A stretch of DNA of 10,669 bases from Deltaproteobacteria bacterium (GTDB taxonomy: Bacteria > Bdellovibrionota_C > UBA2361 > JAAYZI01), in contig JAAYZI010000233.1 in NCBI GenBank assembly GCA_012514925.1, positions 1 through 10,669 on the forward strand. Reading direction: 5' to 3'. Made by a program: the position numbers and the translations under genes. Shown here one piece after another: positions 1 through 7,233 of this stretch (positions are counted from its first letter, which is position 1; every line of letters begins with the position of its first letter). The notes beneath the pieces were generated by a model. The model was not told the DNA's origin, made no database searches, and worked only from the letters and a program-made list of their open reading frames with translations.

Positions 1-1
1 G

Positions 2-151
2 CTTCTGCCGTATCACGGTCTTGGTTCCGGCATAAAACGCGCATTGAAGGGCTGGCCGGACATCGACTTTGTGGACGATCATGAAGGATGTCTTTTCAGG
101 GTAACGGTTCGGCGAAAAGCTCAAGAAGACTTGGCCCTGGCTCAGGCTTAA
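2..151 (+). CDS. C-terminal tail of a Schlafen/AlbA_2-type, RecG-like ATP-binding protein (5'-truncated)
   Basis: An open frame enters from the left edge and gives 49 residues before TAA at 149-151. The stretch HGLGSGIKRALKGWPDIDF, followed by a short acidic turn (VDDHEGC) and LFRVTVRR, matches what I know of the extreme C-terminus of proteins annotated as 'ATP-dependent DNA helicase RecG-related' or AlbA_2/Schlafen-AAA putative transcriptional regulators. In these, a GLGSGI(x)RA turn is followed by a beta strand ending in TVRR. The diagnostic N-terminal AlbA_2 domain lies outside the window, so the assignment rests on this tail alone. The family's function is poorly defined, with DNA binding and possible regulatory or defence-related roles. 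It converges with the minus-strand gene that ends at 229. The last residues (KAQEDLALAQA) are a polar tail with no recognised motif. Confidence 0.65.
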   Translation, partial: LLPYHGLGSGIKRALKGWPDIDFVDDHEGCLFRVTVRRKAQEDLALAQA

Positions 152-169
152 AACAAAAATTGCATGATC

Positions 170-191
170 AATTCCATACGTGAACGGTTAC
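170..191 (-). repeat. IS-terminus-like repeat, copy A
   Basis: Read on the minus strand from 191 to 170, this starts GTAACCGTTCACG and continues through TATGGAATT. Copy B at 8030-8051 reads GTAACCGTTCACG then AATAGAATT on the plus strand. The two agree at 20 of 22 positions. Both are outside recognised genes and point away from each other. IS66-group insertion sequences are known for inverted repeats beginning GTAA, so a solo IS end is a reasonable reading, but no transposase is visible. Confidence 0.5.
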
Positions 192-220
192 TCCCCGCGT
201 AAGCGGTACTGTATCCGTTC
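182..220 (+). terminator. Candidate hairpin terminator between convergent genes
   Basis: Outer arms GAACGG (182-187) and CCGTTC (215-220) enclose an inner CCGC (195-198) / GCGG (203-206) stem capped by GTAA, a GNRA-type tetraloop. TTTGT follows on the plus strand. It lies between two convergent genes, where a bidirectional terminator is expected, but the U-run is short. The left arm is also part of an IS-end-like repeat, so the hairpin could instead be two abutted element ends. Confidence 0.35.
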
Positions 221-228
221 TTTGTCGA

Positions 229-780
229 TCACCAGGAATACTTATACCAGTTAAGCTTGCCGCCGTGGCCAATCGACCAGGTCATTCGCTCTGACCCATA
301 GGACCAGTTCACCCAGCCTCTTACATAAGGTGGCATGAACGGTATAGGGTGCCACCGTGTCCCTACAAATCTAAGTTTGTACACCGCTGTATTTTCCATT
401 CCTACTGCATATATGCACCACTCTACCTCTCCGCTCGCTTTTTGTAGCGCAACCGTCGGAGCTACTTCCCCAGGCTCAGGATCAAACACAAGAAGTTGTT
501 GATCATCTCTAAGTACGAAATATTGATCCGCGGCACGTCTTGGACAGTCAGAGCGCGGGCTGCCGGTAAACGGCCCGTCATCTGTTGAAAGTTGCCAGAA
601 GAATAGCGCGTAGTACAACGTGTAAAGTACCACTGCGATCCTTAATATGACCTTTGCTGCGCTAATTAACCAGCCTCGTGCCATCAAGGCGCAGGCATTG
701 GCTATCGGCCACCGTCCCTGGAGCTTCTTCCGAGTAGCGCGCAGGACTTCGTCTTGCTCCTCTTCCGTTAGCTTTGGCAT
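229..780 (-). CDS. Hypothetical single-pass membrane protein, tryptophan-rich
   Basis: A 183-residue protein that I do not recognise. A polar, charged N-terminus (about 1-36, acidic then basic: MPKLTEEEQDEVLRATRKKL) precedes one membrane segment at roughly 37-63 (WLISAAKVILRIAVVLYTLYYALFF). A soluble domain of about 120 residues follows. That domain is rich in aromatics: the protein has ten tryptophans in all, most of them in the last 65 residues, and ends NWYKYSW. The YFVLRDDQQLLVFD and YKLRFVG stretches suggest beta structure. With basic residues before the segment, an N-in/C-out topology is likely. There is no Shine-Dalgarno before the ATG at 778-780, which fits the near-leaderless promoter candidate at 790-818. 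Codon pattern and sensible composition make this a better gene than the plus-strand overlap. It stands alone on its strand. Confidence 0.7.
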   Translation of the reverse strand: MPKLTEEEQDEVLRATRKKLQGRWPIANACALMARGWLISAAKVILRIAVVLYTLYYALFFWQLSTDDGPFTGSPRSDCPRRAADQYFVLRDDQQLLVFDPEPGEVAPTVALQKASGEVEWCIYAVGMENTAVYKLRFVGTRWHPIPFMPPYVRGWVNWSYGSERMTWSIGHGGKLNWYKYSW

Positions 781-789
781 AATCTACAA

Positions 790-818
790 AACAAATGGTT
801 CACGGCGTAAAGCGTCAA
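790..818 (-). promoter_or_regulatory. Possible near-leaderless promoter for the membrane protein
   Basis: On the minus strand, TTGACG (plus-strand 813-818) is followed after 17 nt by TTTGTT (790-795). The -35 box is good and the -10 is poor (3 of 6). Transcription would begin within about 10 nt of the ATG at 780, which is consistent with the absence of any Shine-Dalgarno there. Weak evidence. Confidence 0.22.
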
Positions 819-857
819 ATAGTCACCGGCAATGCTCCGCTGACGAGGCACCGTCAA

Positions 858-992
858 TTAATTGGTTTTGCCAACGCCTGCATGCTTAAAACTAACTGAT
901 ACGGCCGCCTTTACAGCAATTTGCCCGAGAAGAATCGCTGATCCCTGAGACGATCCTTGTGTTGATGTGTTGGCCGCTACATTTTGGGACAT
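858..992 (-). CDS. Possible small ORF, 44 codons, unknown
   Basis: An ATG at 990-992 is preceded on the minus strand by a purine-rich GAGGCGGGGGA that could act as a ribosome-binding site. The predicted peptide has a Ser/Thr/Gln/Asn-rich first half (SQNVAANTSTQGSSQGS), then a short hydrophobic stretch (AILLGQIAVKAAVSVSF) and a basic tail (KHAGVGKTN). The frame extends upstream to a TTG at 1064, but that extension has an odd composition (WYCWWWRSR) and is unlikely to be translated. It lies 77 nt upstream of the 229-780 gene on the same strand. I recognise no family. It may be non-coding. Confidence 0.22.
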   Translation of the reverse strand: MSQNVAANTSTQGSSQGSAILLGQIAVKAAVSVSFKHAGVGKTN

Positions 993-1338
993 TCCCCCGC
1001 CTCGACTCCGCCACCACCAACAATACCAAGACTCGGTAGAAGTTTGAAGCTCACATGGGAACAATAACTAGGGACCTTTTGAGTGACATAATTCCTCTGC
1101 TGATAATGGCTAGCGACACATGCGATTTTACGTTTACGCAAAATCGCTTGAGTGGCCGCGGCAGTTATACCTTCATAATAATAATGTAGTTGATACAGAC
1201 AACCCCCAAAACCATAGCAGTAGGGCTGTGATTTTTAACCTCATTCCATGGCGGCAGTTTCATCCTGTACAAAAACCCCATAACCCCGCTAACCACGCTT
1301 ATAACGAGGCTCCTGGACCCATGCCCACCAGGGGCGGA
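993..1338. other. Intergenic stretch without a convincing gene
   Basis: Open frames on both strands here (for example 1120-1434 plus and 1165-1356 minus) have no ribosome-binding site, unlikely residue composition and no family resemblance. Apart from the inverted repeat at 1122-1147, I see nothing assignable. Confidence 0.5.
1122..1147. repeat. Inverted repeat with 8-bp perfect arms
   Basis: GCGATTTT (1122-1129) and AAAATCGC (1140-1147) are perfect inverted arms around a 10-nt spacer. It can form a hairpin in either strand, or it may be a protein-binding palindrome. It lies about 300 bases upstream of gdhA and about 130 bases upstream (minus strand) of the small ORF at 992. There is no U-tract on the plus strand, so it is not a typical intrinsic terminator. 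Confidence 0.5.
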
Positions 1339-1367
1339 TTGACATTTGAATGGCAAGTCTGTTTACT
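1339..1367 (+). promoter_or_regulatory. Probable sigma70-type promoter of gdhA
   Basis: A perfect TTGACA (1339-1344) is followed, after a 17-nt spacer, by TTTACT (1362-1367, 4 of 6 to TATAAT). Transcription would start near 1374, giving a leader of about 75 nt before gdhA. The leader holds a small hairpin, TGCAG (1398-1402) / CTGCA (1407-1411). No NtrC or other named operator is evident to me. Confidence 0.5.
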
Positions 1368-1449
1368 CGTTACCATTACTCAGGAGTTCTATACACATGC
1401 AGCCAGCTGCAGGATAGTGACAGCTCCGCTTTGATCTAAAAGGAAATCT

Positions 1450-2787
1450 ATGCACATTGTCACGGAAGTTTTGGAAACGGTGTCGAAAAGAAATCCGAAT
1501 GAACCTGAGTTTCTTCAGGCCGTACAAGAGATCTTAAATTCTCTTACGCCGCTACTTGAACAAAATAAAGAATATCAAGATAAGTGCATCCTGCAAAGAT
1601 TTGTAGAACCTGAAAGACAGATCATCTTCCGTGTGCCATGGCAAGATGACCGCGGACAGATCCAAATCAACCGCGGCTATCGCTTCGAGTTCAACAGTGC
1701 CATTGGACCGTACAAAGGTGGCTTGCGCTTCCATCCAAGCGTCTGCCCCAGCATCCTGAAGTTTCTTGCCCTCGAACAAGTTCTGAAGAACTCCCTGACG
1801 ACCCTGCCAATGGGCGGCGGTAAAGGAGGTGCTGATTTTGATCCAAAGGGCAAATCCGACAACGAAGTCATGCGTTTTTGCCAATCATTCATGACTGAAC
1901 TGTTCCGCCATATCGGACCCTACACGGATGTGCCAGCCGGCGACATAGGCGTCGGCACACGCGAGATCGGCTACCTGTTTGGACAGTACAAAAGGTTGCG
2001 CAATGAATTCACCGGAGTGCTCACGGGTAAGGGCCGTAACTGGGGTGGTTCCTTGATTAGACCTGAGGCAACAGGTTATGGCACCGTCTATTTCGCGCAG
2101 GAGATGCTTAAAACACGGGGCGACTCGTTGGCAGGTAAGATTTGCACCGTCTCCGGGTCGGGTAACGTAGCGCAATACACGGTGCAAAAATTGCAACAAT
2201 TAGGAGCCAAGGTGGTAACTCTCTCGGATTCCGACGGCACTATTTACGATGCACAGGGGATCAACGCTGAGAAGCTGGACTTCGTCATGACTTTAAAGAA
2301 CGTCAGGCGCGGACGGCTCAAAGAGTATACGGACATGTTCAATGCCGAGTACCGCGCAGGCAAACGCCCATGGGACGTGCCCTGCGACTGCGCCTTCCCC
2401 TGTGCAACCCAGAACGAGATCAGTGGCGAAAACGCCAAGCAGCTACTAGATGGCGGCTGCAAGCTTGTGTGCGAAGGAGCGAATATGCCCAGCCAGCCCA
2501 AAGCGGTGGAACTCTTTTTGGCCAAAGGCATCCTTTTCGGTCCGGGCAAAGCAGCAAACGCCGGAGGGGTAGCAGTCTCTGGGCTCGAGATGGCACAGAA
2601 TGCCATACACCTCAACTGGACACGGGAAGAGGTGGAGCAGCGCCTACATGGAATCATGATTTCAATTCACCGCAACTGTTGTGAGACAGCCGAGCGCTAT
2701 GACCAGGCTGGTAATCTGGTACTGGGCGCAAATATCGCGGGCTTTTCGAAAGTAGCAGACGCCATGCTCGACCAGGGATTGGTTTGA
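1450..2787 (+). CDS. gdhA: NADP-type glutamate dehydrogenase
   Basis: Catalyses reductive amination of 2-oxoglutarate with ammonium to L-glutamate, a cytoplasmic ammonia-assimilation step. At 445 residues it is full length for the hexameric bacterial family (about 447-450). The substrate-site block GPYKGGLRFHPSV (86-98) supplies K89. K113, K125 in LPMGGGKGGADF and D165 in VPAGDIGVGTREIG also fall at the positions used for the Clostridium symbiosum enzyme's substrate and catalytic residues. The Rossmann domain has VSGSGNVAQY (234-243). After the second strand the sequence is SDSDGT (259-264), which resembles the NADP-using E. coli enzyme (SDSSGT) rather than an NAD enzyme. The C-terminal part contains CATQNE and GANMPSQPKAVELF. 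The ATG is preceded by AAAAGGAAA at good spacing. It is monocistronic here and converges on the efflux operon. Confidence 0.96.
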   Translation: MHIVTEVLETVSKRNPNEPEFLQAVQEILNSLTPLLEQNKEYQDKCILQRFVEPERQIIFRVPWQDDRGQIQINRGYRFEFNSAIGPYKGGLRFHPSVCPSILKFLALEQVLKNSLTTLPMGGGKGGADFDPKGKSDNEVMRFCQSFMTELFRHIGPYTDVPAGDIGVGTREIGYLFGQYKRLRNEFTGVLTGKGRNWGGSLIRPEATGYGTVYFAQEMLKTRGDSLAGKICTVSGSGNVAQYTVQKLQQLGAKVVTLSDSDGTIYDAQGINAEKLDFVMTLKNVRRGRLKEYTDMFNAEYRAGKRPWDVPCDCAFPCATQNEISGENAKQLLDGGCKLVCEGANMPSQPKAVELFLAKGILFGPGKAANAGGVAVSGLEMAQNAIHLNWTREEVEQRLHGIMISIHRNCCETAERYDQAGNLVLGANIAGFSKVADAMLDQGLV

Positions 2788-2836
2788 TCTTGCCAGTGCA
2801 GGTAAGACTATCCGGATTAGCTAATACCCCCTTAAG

Positions 2837-2859
2837 AGGCGCTTAAAACGGCAGCGCCT
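2837..2859. terminator. Hairpin in the convergent gap gdhA / RND pump
   Basis: AGGCGCT (2837-2843) and AGCGCCT (2853-2859) form a 7-bp GC-rich stem with a 9-nt loop. It sits in the 97-nt gap between two convergent genes, so it is a natural bidirectional terminator position. Neither strand shows a clear U-run, so rho-independent function is uncertain. Confidence 0.4.
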
Positions 2860-2884
2860 ACAGAGACGGCTCCTACACCGTACC

Positions 2885-5800
2885 TCACTTCTTCTCTCCC
2901 GTCTTAGACGTGCTGTTTCCAAACAATTGCACCACCATCACATAAAAAACCGGGATGAAAAAAATAGCCAAAAAGGTGGCGGTCACCACTCCCCCCAACA
3001 CACCGGTGCCAATGGCGGTCTGCGCCCCGGCGCCTGCCCCACTGGCCACCGCTAATGGCAGTACCCCAAAGCCAAACGCCAACGAGGTCATAATGATTGG
3101 ACGTAACCTGAGCTTGGCTCCTTCCAGGGTGGCCTCCACCAGCCCTCTTCCCTCTTGCACCTTACTCTGGGCGAACTGCACAATTAAGATCGCATTCTTA
3201 GTCGTCAAGCCGAGCACTGTCAGTAAGGCAATCTGAAAATAAACATCATTAGGGAACCCACGCAGCATCGAGGCGACCACTCCTCCGATTACGCCCAGAG
3301 GCAGCGCCAGCATGACTGAAATCGGCAGAGTCCAGCTTTCATAAAGCGCCGCCAAACAGAGGAAGATCACGATCATGGAGAAAGTATAAAGCAGCCCGGT
3401 CTGCGTACGGGCCATGCGCTCTTGATATGAAACCCCGCTCCAGTTAAAACCCACCTTACGAGACAGCTTGGCGGTAATCTCCTCCATGGCTTGCATGGCC
3501 TCACCTGAGCTACGCCCCTCAGACGCCTCACCCCAGATATTGATAGCTGGGAAAGCATTGAAACGCTCCAGCTTCGGTGGACCATAAATCCACTGCGCCC
3601 GAGCGAAAGAAGTAAAAGGGGCCATTCCGCCGGAGAGGTTTCTCACATACAGCTGCTCCAAATTCTCGGGGAGCATACGATAAGGAGCATCCAACTGCGC
3701 ATAAACCCGCTTCACCCTCCCGTCCTGCATGAAGTCGTTGACGTAAGCCCCTCCAAATGAAGCCGCAATAACAGTATGAATCGAGTCAATCGGCACTCCT
3801 TGAGCACCGGCTTTCTCCCAGTCTACTTCAATACGGTATTGAGGAACATCTTCAAGACCGTTAGGCCGCACCCGTGTAAGGCGCTTATCCTTCATGGCCA
3901 TACCTAAAAGCTGGTTACGCGCCGCCATTAGGCCCTCATGCCCGAGACCACCGCGATCTTGAAGCTGAAAATCGAAGCCTCCAGCATGACCCAGTTCAGC
4001 CACCGCGGGCGGAGCGAAAGCAAAAACCCTGGCTTTGCGCAACTGTCCGAAGTGCTGCATGGCCCGGCCGGTCAGTGCCTCCACGCGCAGCTCCGAACGG
4101 TCGCGTTCGTCCCAATCCCGCAGCCGCACAAAACCAAGCGCGGTATTTTGTCCCGCGCCTAAGAGGCTCTGGCCTACTAAAGTCATGACGCTCTGAACGG
4201 CCTCTTTCTCTTCCTCAATAAAGTAGCGGCGCACCTCCTTTAGCACCTCCTCCGTCTGCTCTAAGGTAAAACCAGGAGGCAGCTGAGCTTGGACCATCAT
4301 CATGCCTTGATCTTCGTCGGGTAGATAAGCTGTTGGCATGCGCTGAAAGAGGTACCCCAAGAGCACTACCAACACCACATAAATCAGCAGATAACGGCGC
4401 TTATGACCCAACGCGCGCGTTACAATTTCTTGGTAACGGTCACGCAACCGAATAAAGGTCCGGTCAAACCACATAAAAAAGGATCGCAGAAAACGGGGAC
4501 CAGACTCTACCGGCGCATGTCCCTCCACCTCCGGCTGTAGCAGCGAGGCGCACAAAACCGGGGTGAGAACCAGGGCCACTACCACCGAAAGCAGCATGGC
4601 CGCGATTATGGTTACCGAAAACTGTCGGTAAATAACCCCGGTTGAACCGCTGAAGAAAGCCATCGGGCCAAACACTGCAGACAGTACCAGACCGATCCCG
4701 ACCAACGCGCTCGTAATCTCTTCCATGGATTTTGCCGTAGCGGCGCGGGGAGATAGCCCCTCATCCTTCATGATACGCTCAACATTTTCCACTACCACGA
4801 TGGCATCATCCACTAACAACCCAATCGCCAGAACCATCGCAAACATGGTTAACATGTTGATGGAGAATCCAAAGAGCGCCAGCACTGCGAAGGTCCCCAA
4901 AATCACCACCGGCACGGCCAGAGTCGGCACCAACGTAGCGCGCAGATTCCCCAAAAAGAGGTACATCACCAAAAATACAAGAAGGATCGCCTCAAACAAA
5001 GTCCTAACCACCCCGTTGATGGCGACCCTGACGAAGGGGGTGGTGTCGTAAGGGTAAATCACCTTCATGCCTGGGGGAAAATAATGGGAAAGCTCTTCCA
5101 TCTTGGCGCGTACTGCATCCGCGGTTCGAAGTGAATTGGCACCAGGCGCCTGTCTCACGGCCAGACCGGCGGCCGGCCTACCATTGTAAGAGCTTTCCAT
5201 CTCATAACGTTCTGTGCCGAGTTCAACCCGAGCGACGTCGCCTACCCGTACAATCGAACCGTCCCCCTCCGTACGCAGCGGAATTGCGGCGAACTCCTCT
5301 GGAGTTTGCAGTAGGCTTTGCACAATAATCGAAGCGTTTAGCCTCTGCCCCTTGACCGCAGGCGCTCCTCCGAACTGTCCCGCCGAGATCTCAACGTTAT
5401 AAGCGCGCACTCCGCGGATTACATCTTCAATCGTCATGCCGTACTTGGTGAGTTTGTTAGGATCGAGCCAAAGACGCATGCTGTACTGTGAGCCGAAGCT
5501 CTCCACTTCGCCCACTCCCGGCACACGCGCCAGCACCTTCTCTACGTTGGATTGAGCATAATCACGCAGGTCAATCCCATCCAAACTGTCATCCTCGGAA
5601 GTCAATCCCACAATCATAAGCCAGTTACGCGTTGATTTACTGACTTTGACTCCTTGGCGCTGCACCACATCCGGCAGACTGGCCATAGCAAGCTGCAACT
5701 TATTTTGAACTTGAGACCAGGCCAAATCAGGGTCGGTACCGGGGGCGAAAGTCAATTCAATGCGCGCGGTCCCGGCGGAGTCACTGCTAGAGGCCATGTA

Positions 5801-6031
5801 GAGCATCCGATCAAAGCCGGTCATTTTCTGCTCTATGACCTGCACCACGCTGTTCTCGACCGTTTCTGCGCTGGCTCCAGGGTAAAAAACATCAATAGCG
5901 ATCGAGGGCGGCGCAATCGGCGGATACTGTGAAATTGGCAGATTGTAGATGGCCAGCCCTCCCGCCAGCATCATGATGATCGCGATCACCCAGGCGAAAA
6001 CCGGACGATCCAGAAAAAATTTGGAGAGCAT
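2885..6031 (-). CDS. acrB: RND multidrug efflux transporter, AcrB/MexB (HAE1) type
   Basis: Inner-membrane, proton-driven exporter of hydrophobic or amphiphilic compounds. It acts as a trimer and hands substrates to an adaptor and outer-membrane channel. At 1048 residues it matches the AcrB family (about 1049). The N-terminus MLSKFFLDRPVFAWVIAI is the usual first membrane helix. The proton-relay residues are all present: D408-D409 in IGLLVDDAIVVVENV, K945 in GLTTKNAILIVQFA, and R975 in LRLRPIIMTSLAF with T982 after it. The porter-domain blocks GGFDFQLQDRG (684-694) and PPGFTLEQTEEV are typical of HAE1 drug pumps. Heavy-metal (CusA-type) features are not seen. Translation starts inside the adaptor stop (TAATG, 1-nt overlap) with a perfect AAGGAGG before it. 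The symbol is family-level; true substrates are unknown. Confidence 0.95.
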   Translation of the reverse strand: MLSKFFLDRPVFAWVIAIIMMLAGGLAIYNLPISQYPPIAPPSIAIDVFYPGASAETVENSVVQVIEQKMTGFDRMLYMASSSDSAGTARIELTFAPGTDPDLAWSQVQNKLQLAMASLPDVVQRQGVKVSKSTRNWLMIVGLTSEDDSLDGIDLRDYAQSNVEKVLARVPGVGEVESFGSQYSMRLWLDPNKLTKYGMTIEDVIRGVRAYNVEISAGQFGGAPAVKGQRLNASIIVQSLLQTPEEFAAIPLRTEGDGSIVRVGDVARVELGTERYEMESSYNGRPAAGLAVRQAPGANSLRTADAVRAKMEELSHYFPPGMKVIYPYDTTPFVRVAINGVVRTLFEAILLVFLVMYLFLGNLRATLVPTLAVPVVILGTFAVLALFGFSINMLTMFAMVLAIGLLVDDAIVVVENVERIMKDEGLSPRAATAKSMEEITSALVGIGLVLSAVFGPMAFFSGSTGVIYRQFSVTIIAAMLLSVVVALVLTPVLCASLLQPEVEGHAPVESGPRFLRSFFMWFDRTFIRLRDRYQEIVTRALGHKRRYLLIYVVLVVLLGYLFQRMPTAYLPDEDQGMMMVQAQLPPGFTLEQTEEVLKEVRRYFIEEEKEAVQSVMTLVGQSLLGAGQNTALGFVRLRDWDERDRSELRVEALTGRAMQHFGQLRKARVFAFAPPAVAELGHAGGFDFQLQDRGGLGHEGLMAARNQLLGMAMKDKRLTRVRPNGLEDVPQYRIEVDWEKAGAQGVPIDSIHTVIAASFGGAYVNDFMQDGRVKRVYAQLDAPYRMLPENLEQLYVRNLSGGMAPFTSFARAQWIYGPPKLERFNAFPAINIWGEASEGRSSGEAMQAMEEITAKLSRKVGFNWSGVSYQERMARTQTGLLYTFSMIVIFLCLAALYESWTLPISVMLALPLGVIGGVVASMLRGFPNDVYFQIALLTVLGLTTKNAILIVQFAQSKVQEGRGLVEATLEGAKLRLRPIIMTSLAFGFGVLPLAVASGAGAGAQTAIGTGVLGGVVTATFLAIFFIPVFYVMVVQLFGNSTSKTGEKK

Positions 6032-7227
6032 TAGGCGCCTCCTTGGTCACAGCCGCGACGCGCGAAGCTAAGCTGGTCGCCGCAGGACACCGCTTTAGCC
6101 GTGGCCCCTGGACGCACATTAAGCTGACCTTCGACAATCACACGATCACCGGATGCCAGACCCGAAGTAACCAGCCACTGATTATCGATAGCGCGATCAA
6201 TAACGATCATGCGCTGCTGAACCTGACCGGATTGGTCGAGCAACAGCACATAAGGCTGGCCTTTGGCATTGTAGGTCACCCCCTGATGCGGCACCAACAA
6301 GCCGTTTTCGGCCTGCCCTTCCTGCACCACAGCCCGCACAAACATACCGGGCAGCAGGATGTAATCCTTATTGGGCACCACGATGCGCAAGTTAAGCGAG
6401 CCAGTGCTGGGATCAACAGTAACATCGCGGAACTGTAATACCCCCTCCTGCGAATAGACGCTTCCATCTTCGAGCAGAATCTGCGCTTTGCTTTCTTTCT
6501 GCGCGGCGCTTATCTGTCCAGCTTCAATGCTGCGTTTAAGACGGAGAAACTCGGCGGACGACTGCGTTACGTCTACATAGATCGGGTCAAGCTGCTGAAT
6601 CACGGCTAGTACGGCGGGCTGATAGGCGGTCACCAACGCGCCGTCGGTCACATTGGACTTACCGATGCGTCCCGCAATAGGAGCTTTGAGCTCGGTGTAG
6701 CTAAGATTAATACGGGCTGCCTCCACAGCCGCCTTCCAGTACTCGATCTCAGCTGCGGTCTGGTCCAGCGCCGCCGAGGCGTCGTCATAATCTTGCCGAC
6801 TGACCGCTTTGTTCGCCAGAAGCTCATGATGGCGCTCGGCTTTGAGTTTAATCGCCGGAAGGCTCGCCTCAGCCTTACTTAACGCCGCTTTGGCTGAATC
6901 GTAAGCCGCCTGGAAGGGAGCAGGGTCAATTTGATAGAGCAACTGCCCTGCCAGCACATCCGAACCCTCCGGGAAGTGCCGCTTTTTAATAATGCCGTTT
7001 ACCTGGGGACGAACCTCCGCCACCAGATACGGAGAGGTACGCCCCGGAAGGGCCGTGGTGAGCTTAACCATCTGCGGCACAATGGTTACCGTAGCAACCT
7101 CCGGCGGAGGAGCAGTCGGCCTGTCACCATTTTTAGCGCAGCCTAACTGGATGAGCAGCGCAGCTAGTAGTATGCTTCGCCCGCATCCATAAAGATAGCC
7201 AAGTACGGAAAATGTTGATTTTTGCAT
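6031..7227 (-). CDS. acrA: RND periplasmic adaptor (membrane fusion protein), AcrA/MexA type
   Basis: Links the RND pump to an outer-membrane channel. The N-terminus has a basic start and a hydrophobic segment (about 17-29) ending LIQLGC at residue 30. This looks like a lipoprotein signal, although Q at -3 and L at -2 are not the textbook lipobox. The mature part is Pro-rich, then shows the first lipoyl half (about 66-101: VAEVRPQVNGII...EGSDVLAGQLLYQID). An alpha-helical hairpin runs about 105-172, followed by the second lipoyl half (KAPIAGRIGKSNVTDGALV, 181-199), then the beta-barrel (FRDVTVDPSTGSLNLRIVVPN, PGMFVRAVV) and the membrane-proximal domain (VTSGLASGDRVIVEG). At 398 residues it is the family's usual size. 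It follows tetR by 6 nt with only a weak AGG-type ribosome-binding site, suggesting coupling, and overlaps the pump by 1 nt. Confidence 0.94.
   Translation of the reverse strand: MQKSTFSVLGYLYGCGRSILLAALLIQLGCAKNGDRPTAPPPEVATVTIVPQMVKLTTALPGRTSPYLVAEVRPQVNGIIKKRHFPEGSDVLAGQLLYQIDPAPFQAAYDSAKAALSKAEASLPAIKLKAERHHELLANKAVSRQDYDDASAALDQTAAEIEYWKAAVEAARINLSYTELKAPIAGRIGKSNVTDGALVTAYQPAVLAVIQQLDPIYVDVTQSSAEFLRLKRSIEAGQISAAQKESKAQILLEDGSVYSQEGVLQFRDVTVDPSTGSLNLRIVVPNKDYILLPGMFVRAVVQEGQAENGLLVPHQGVTYNAKGQPYVLLLDQSGQVQQRMIVIDRAIDNQWLVTSGLASGDRVIVEGQLNVRPGATAKAVSCGDQLSFARRGCDQGGA
6038..6044 (-). promoter_or_regulatory. Strong Shine-Dalgarno of the pump gene
   Basis: AAGGAGG on the minus strand lies within the last codons of the adaptor gene, 6 nt before the pump ATG (6029-6031). 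Together with the TAATG overlap it indicates coupled but independently strong translation of the pump. Confidence 0.8.
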
Positions 7228-7233
7228 GGGTGC

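Noticed and set aside
647..889. Plus-strand open frame of 80 codons
   Set aside because: It overlaps the start of the better minus-strand membrane-protein gene, has implausible composition and no ribosome-binding site.
1165..1356. Minus-strand open frame of 63 codons with hydrophobic stretches
   Set aside because: It has a TTG start with no ribosome-binding site and no family resemblance. It could be a small membrane protein, but nothing supports it.
1120..1434. Plus-strand open frame of 104 codons before gdhA
   Set aside because: Composition is unlike a folded protein (His/Asn/Pro-rich, no pattern), there is no Shine-Dalgarno, and it runs through the gdhA promoter and leader.
2244..2657. 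Long antisense open frame within gdhA
   Set aside because: It is a shadow of the gdhA reading frame. The gdhA protein is full length with all active-site residues.
2885..6031. RND pump as a heavy-metal (CusA-type) exporter
   Set aside because: The relay motif is the DD type (IGLLVDDAIVVVENV) and the porter domain has HAE1 drug-pump blocks such as GGFDFQLQDRG, so the drug-efflux subfamily fits better.
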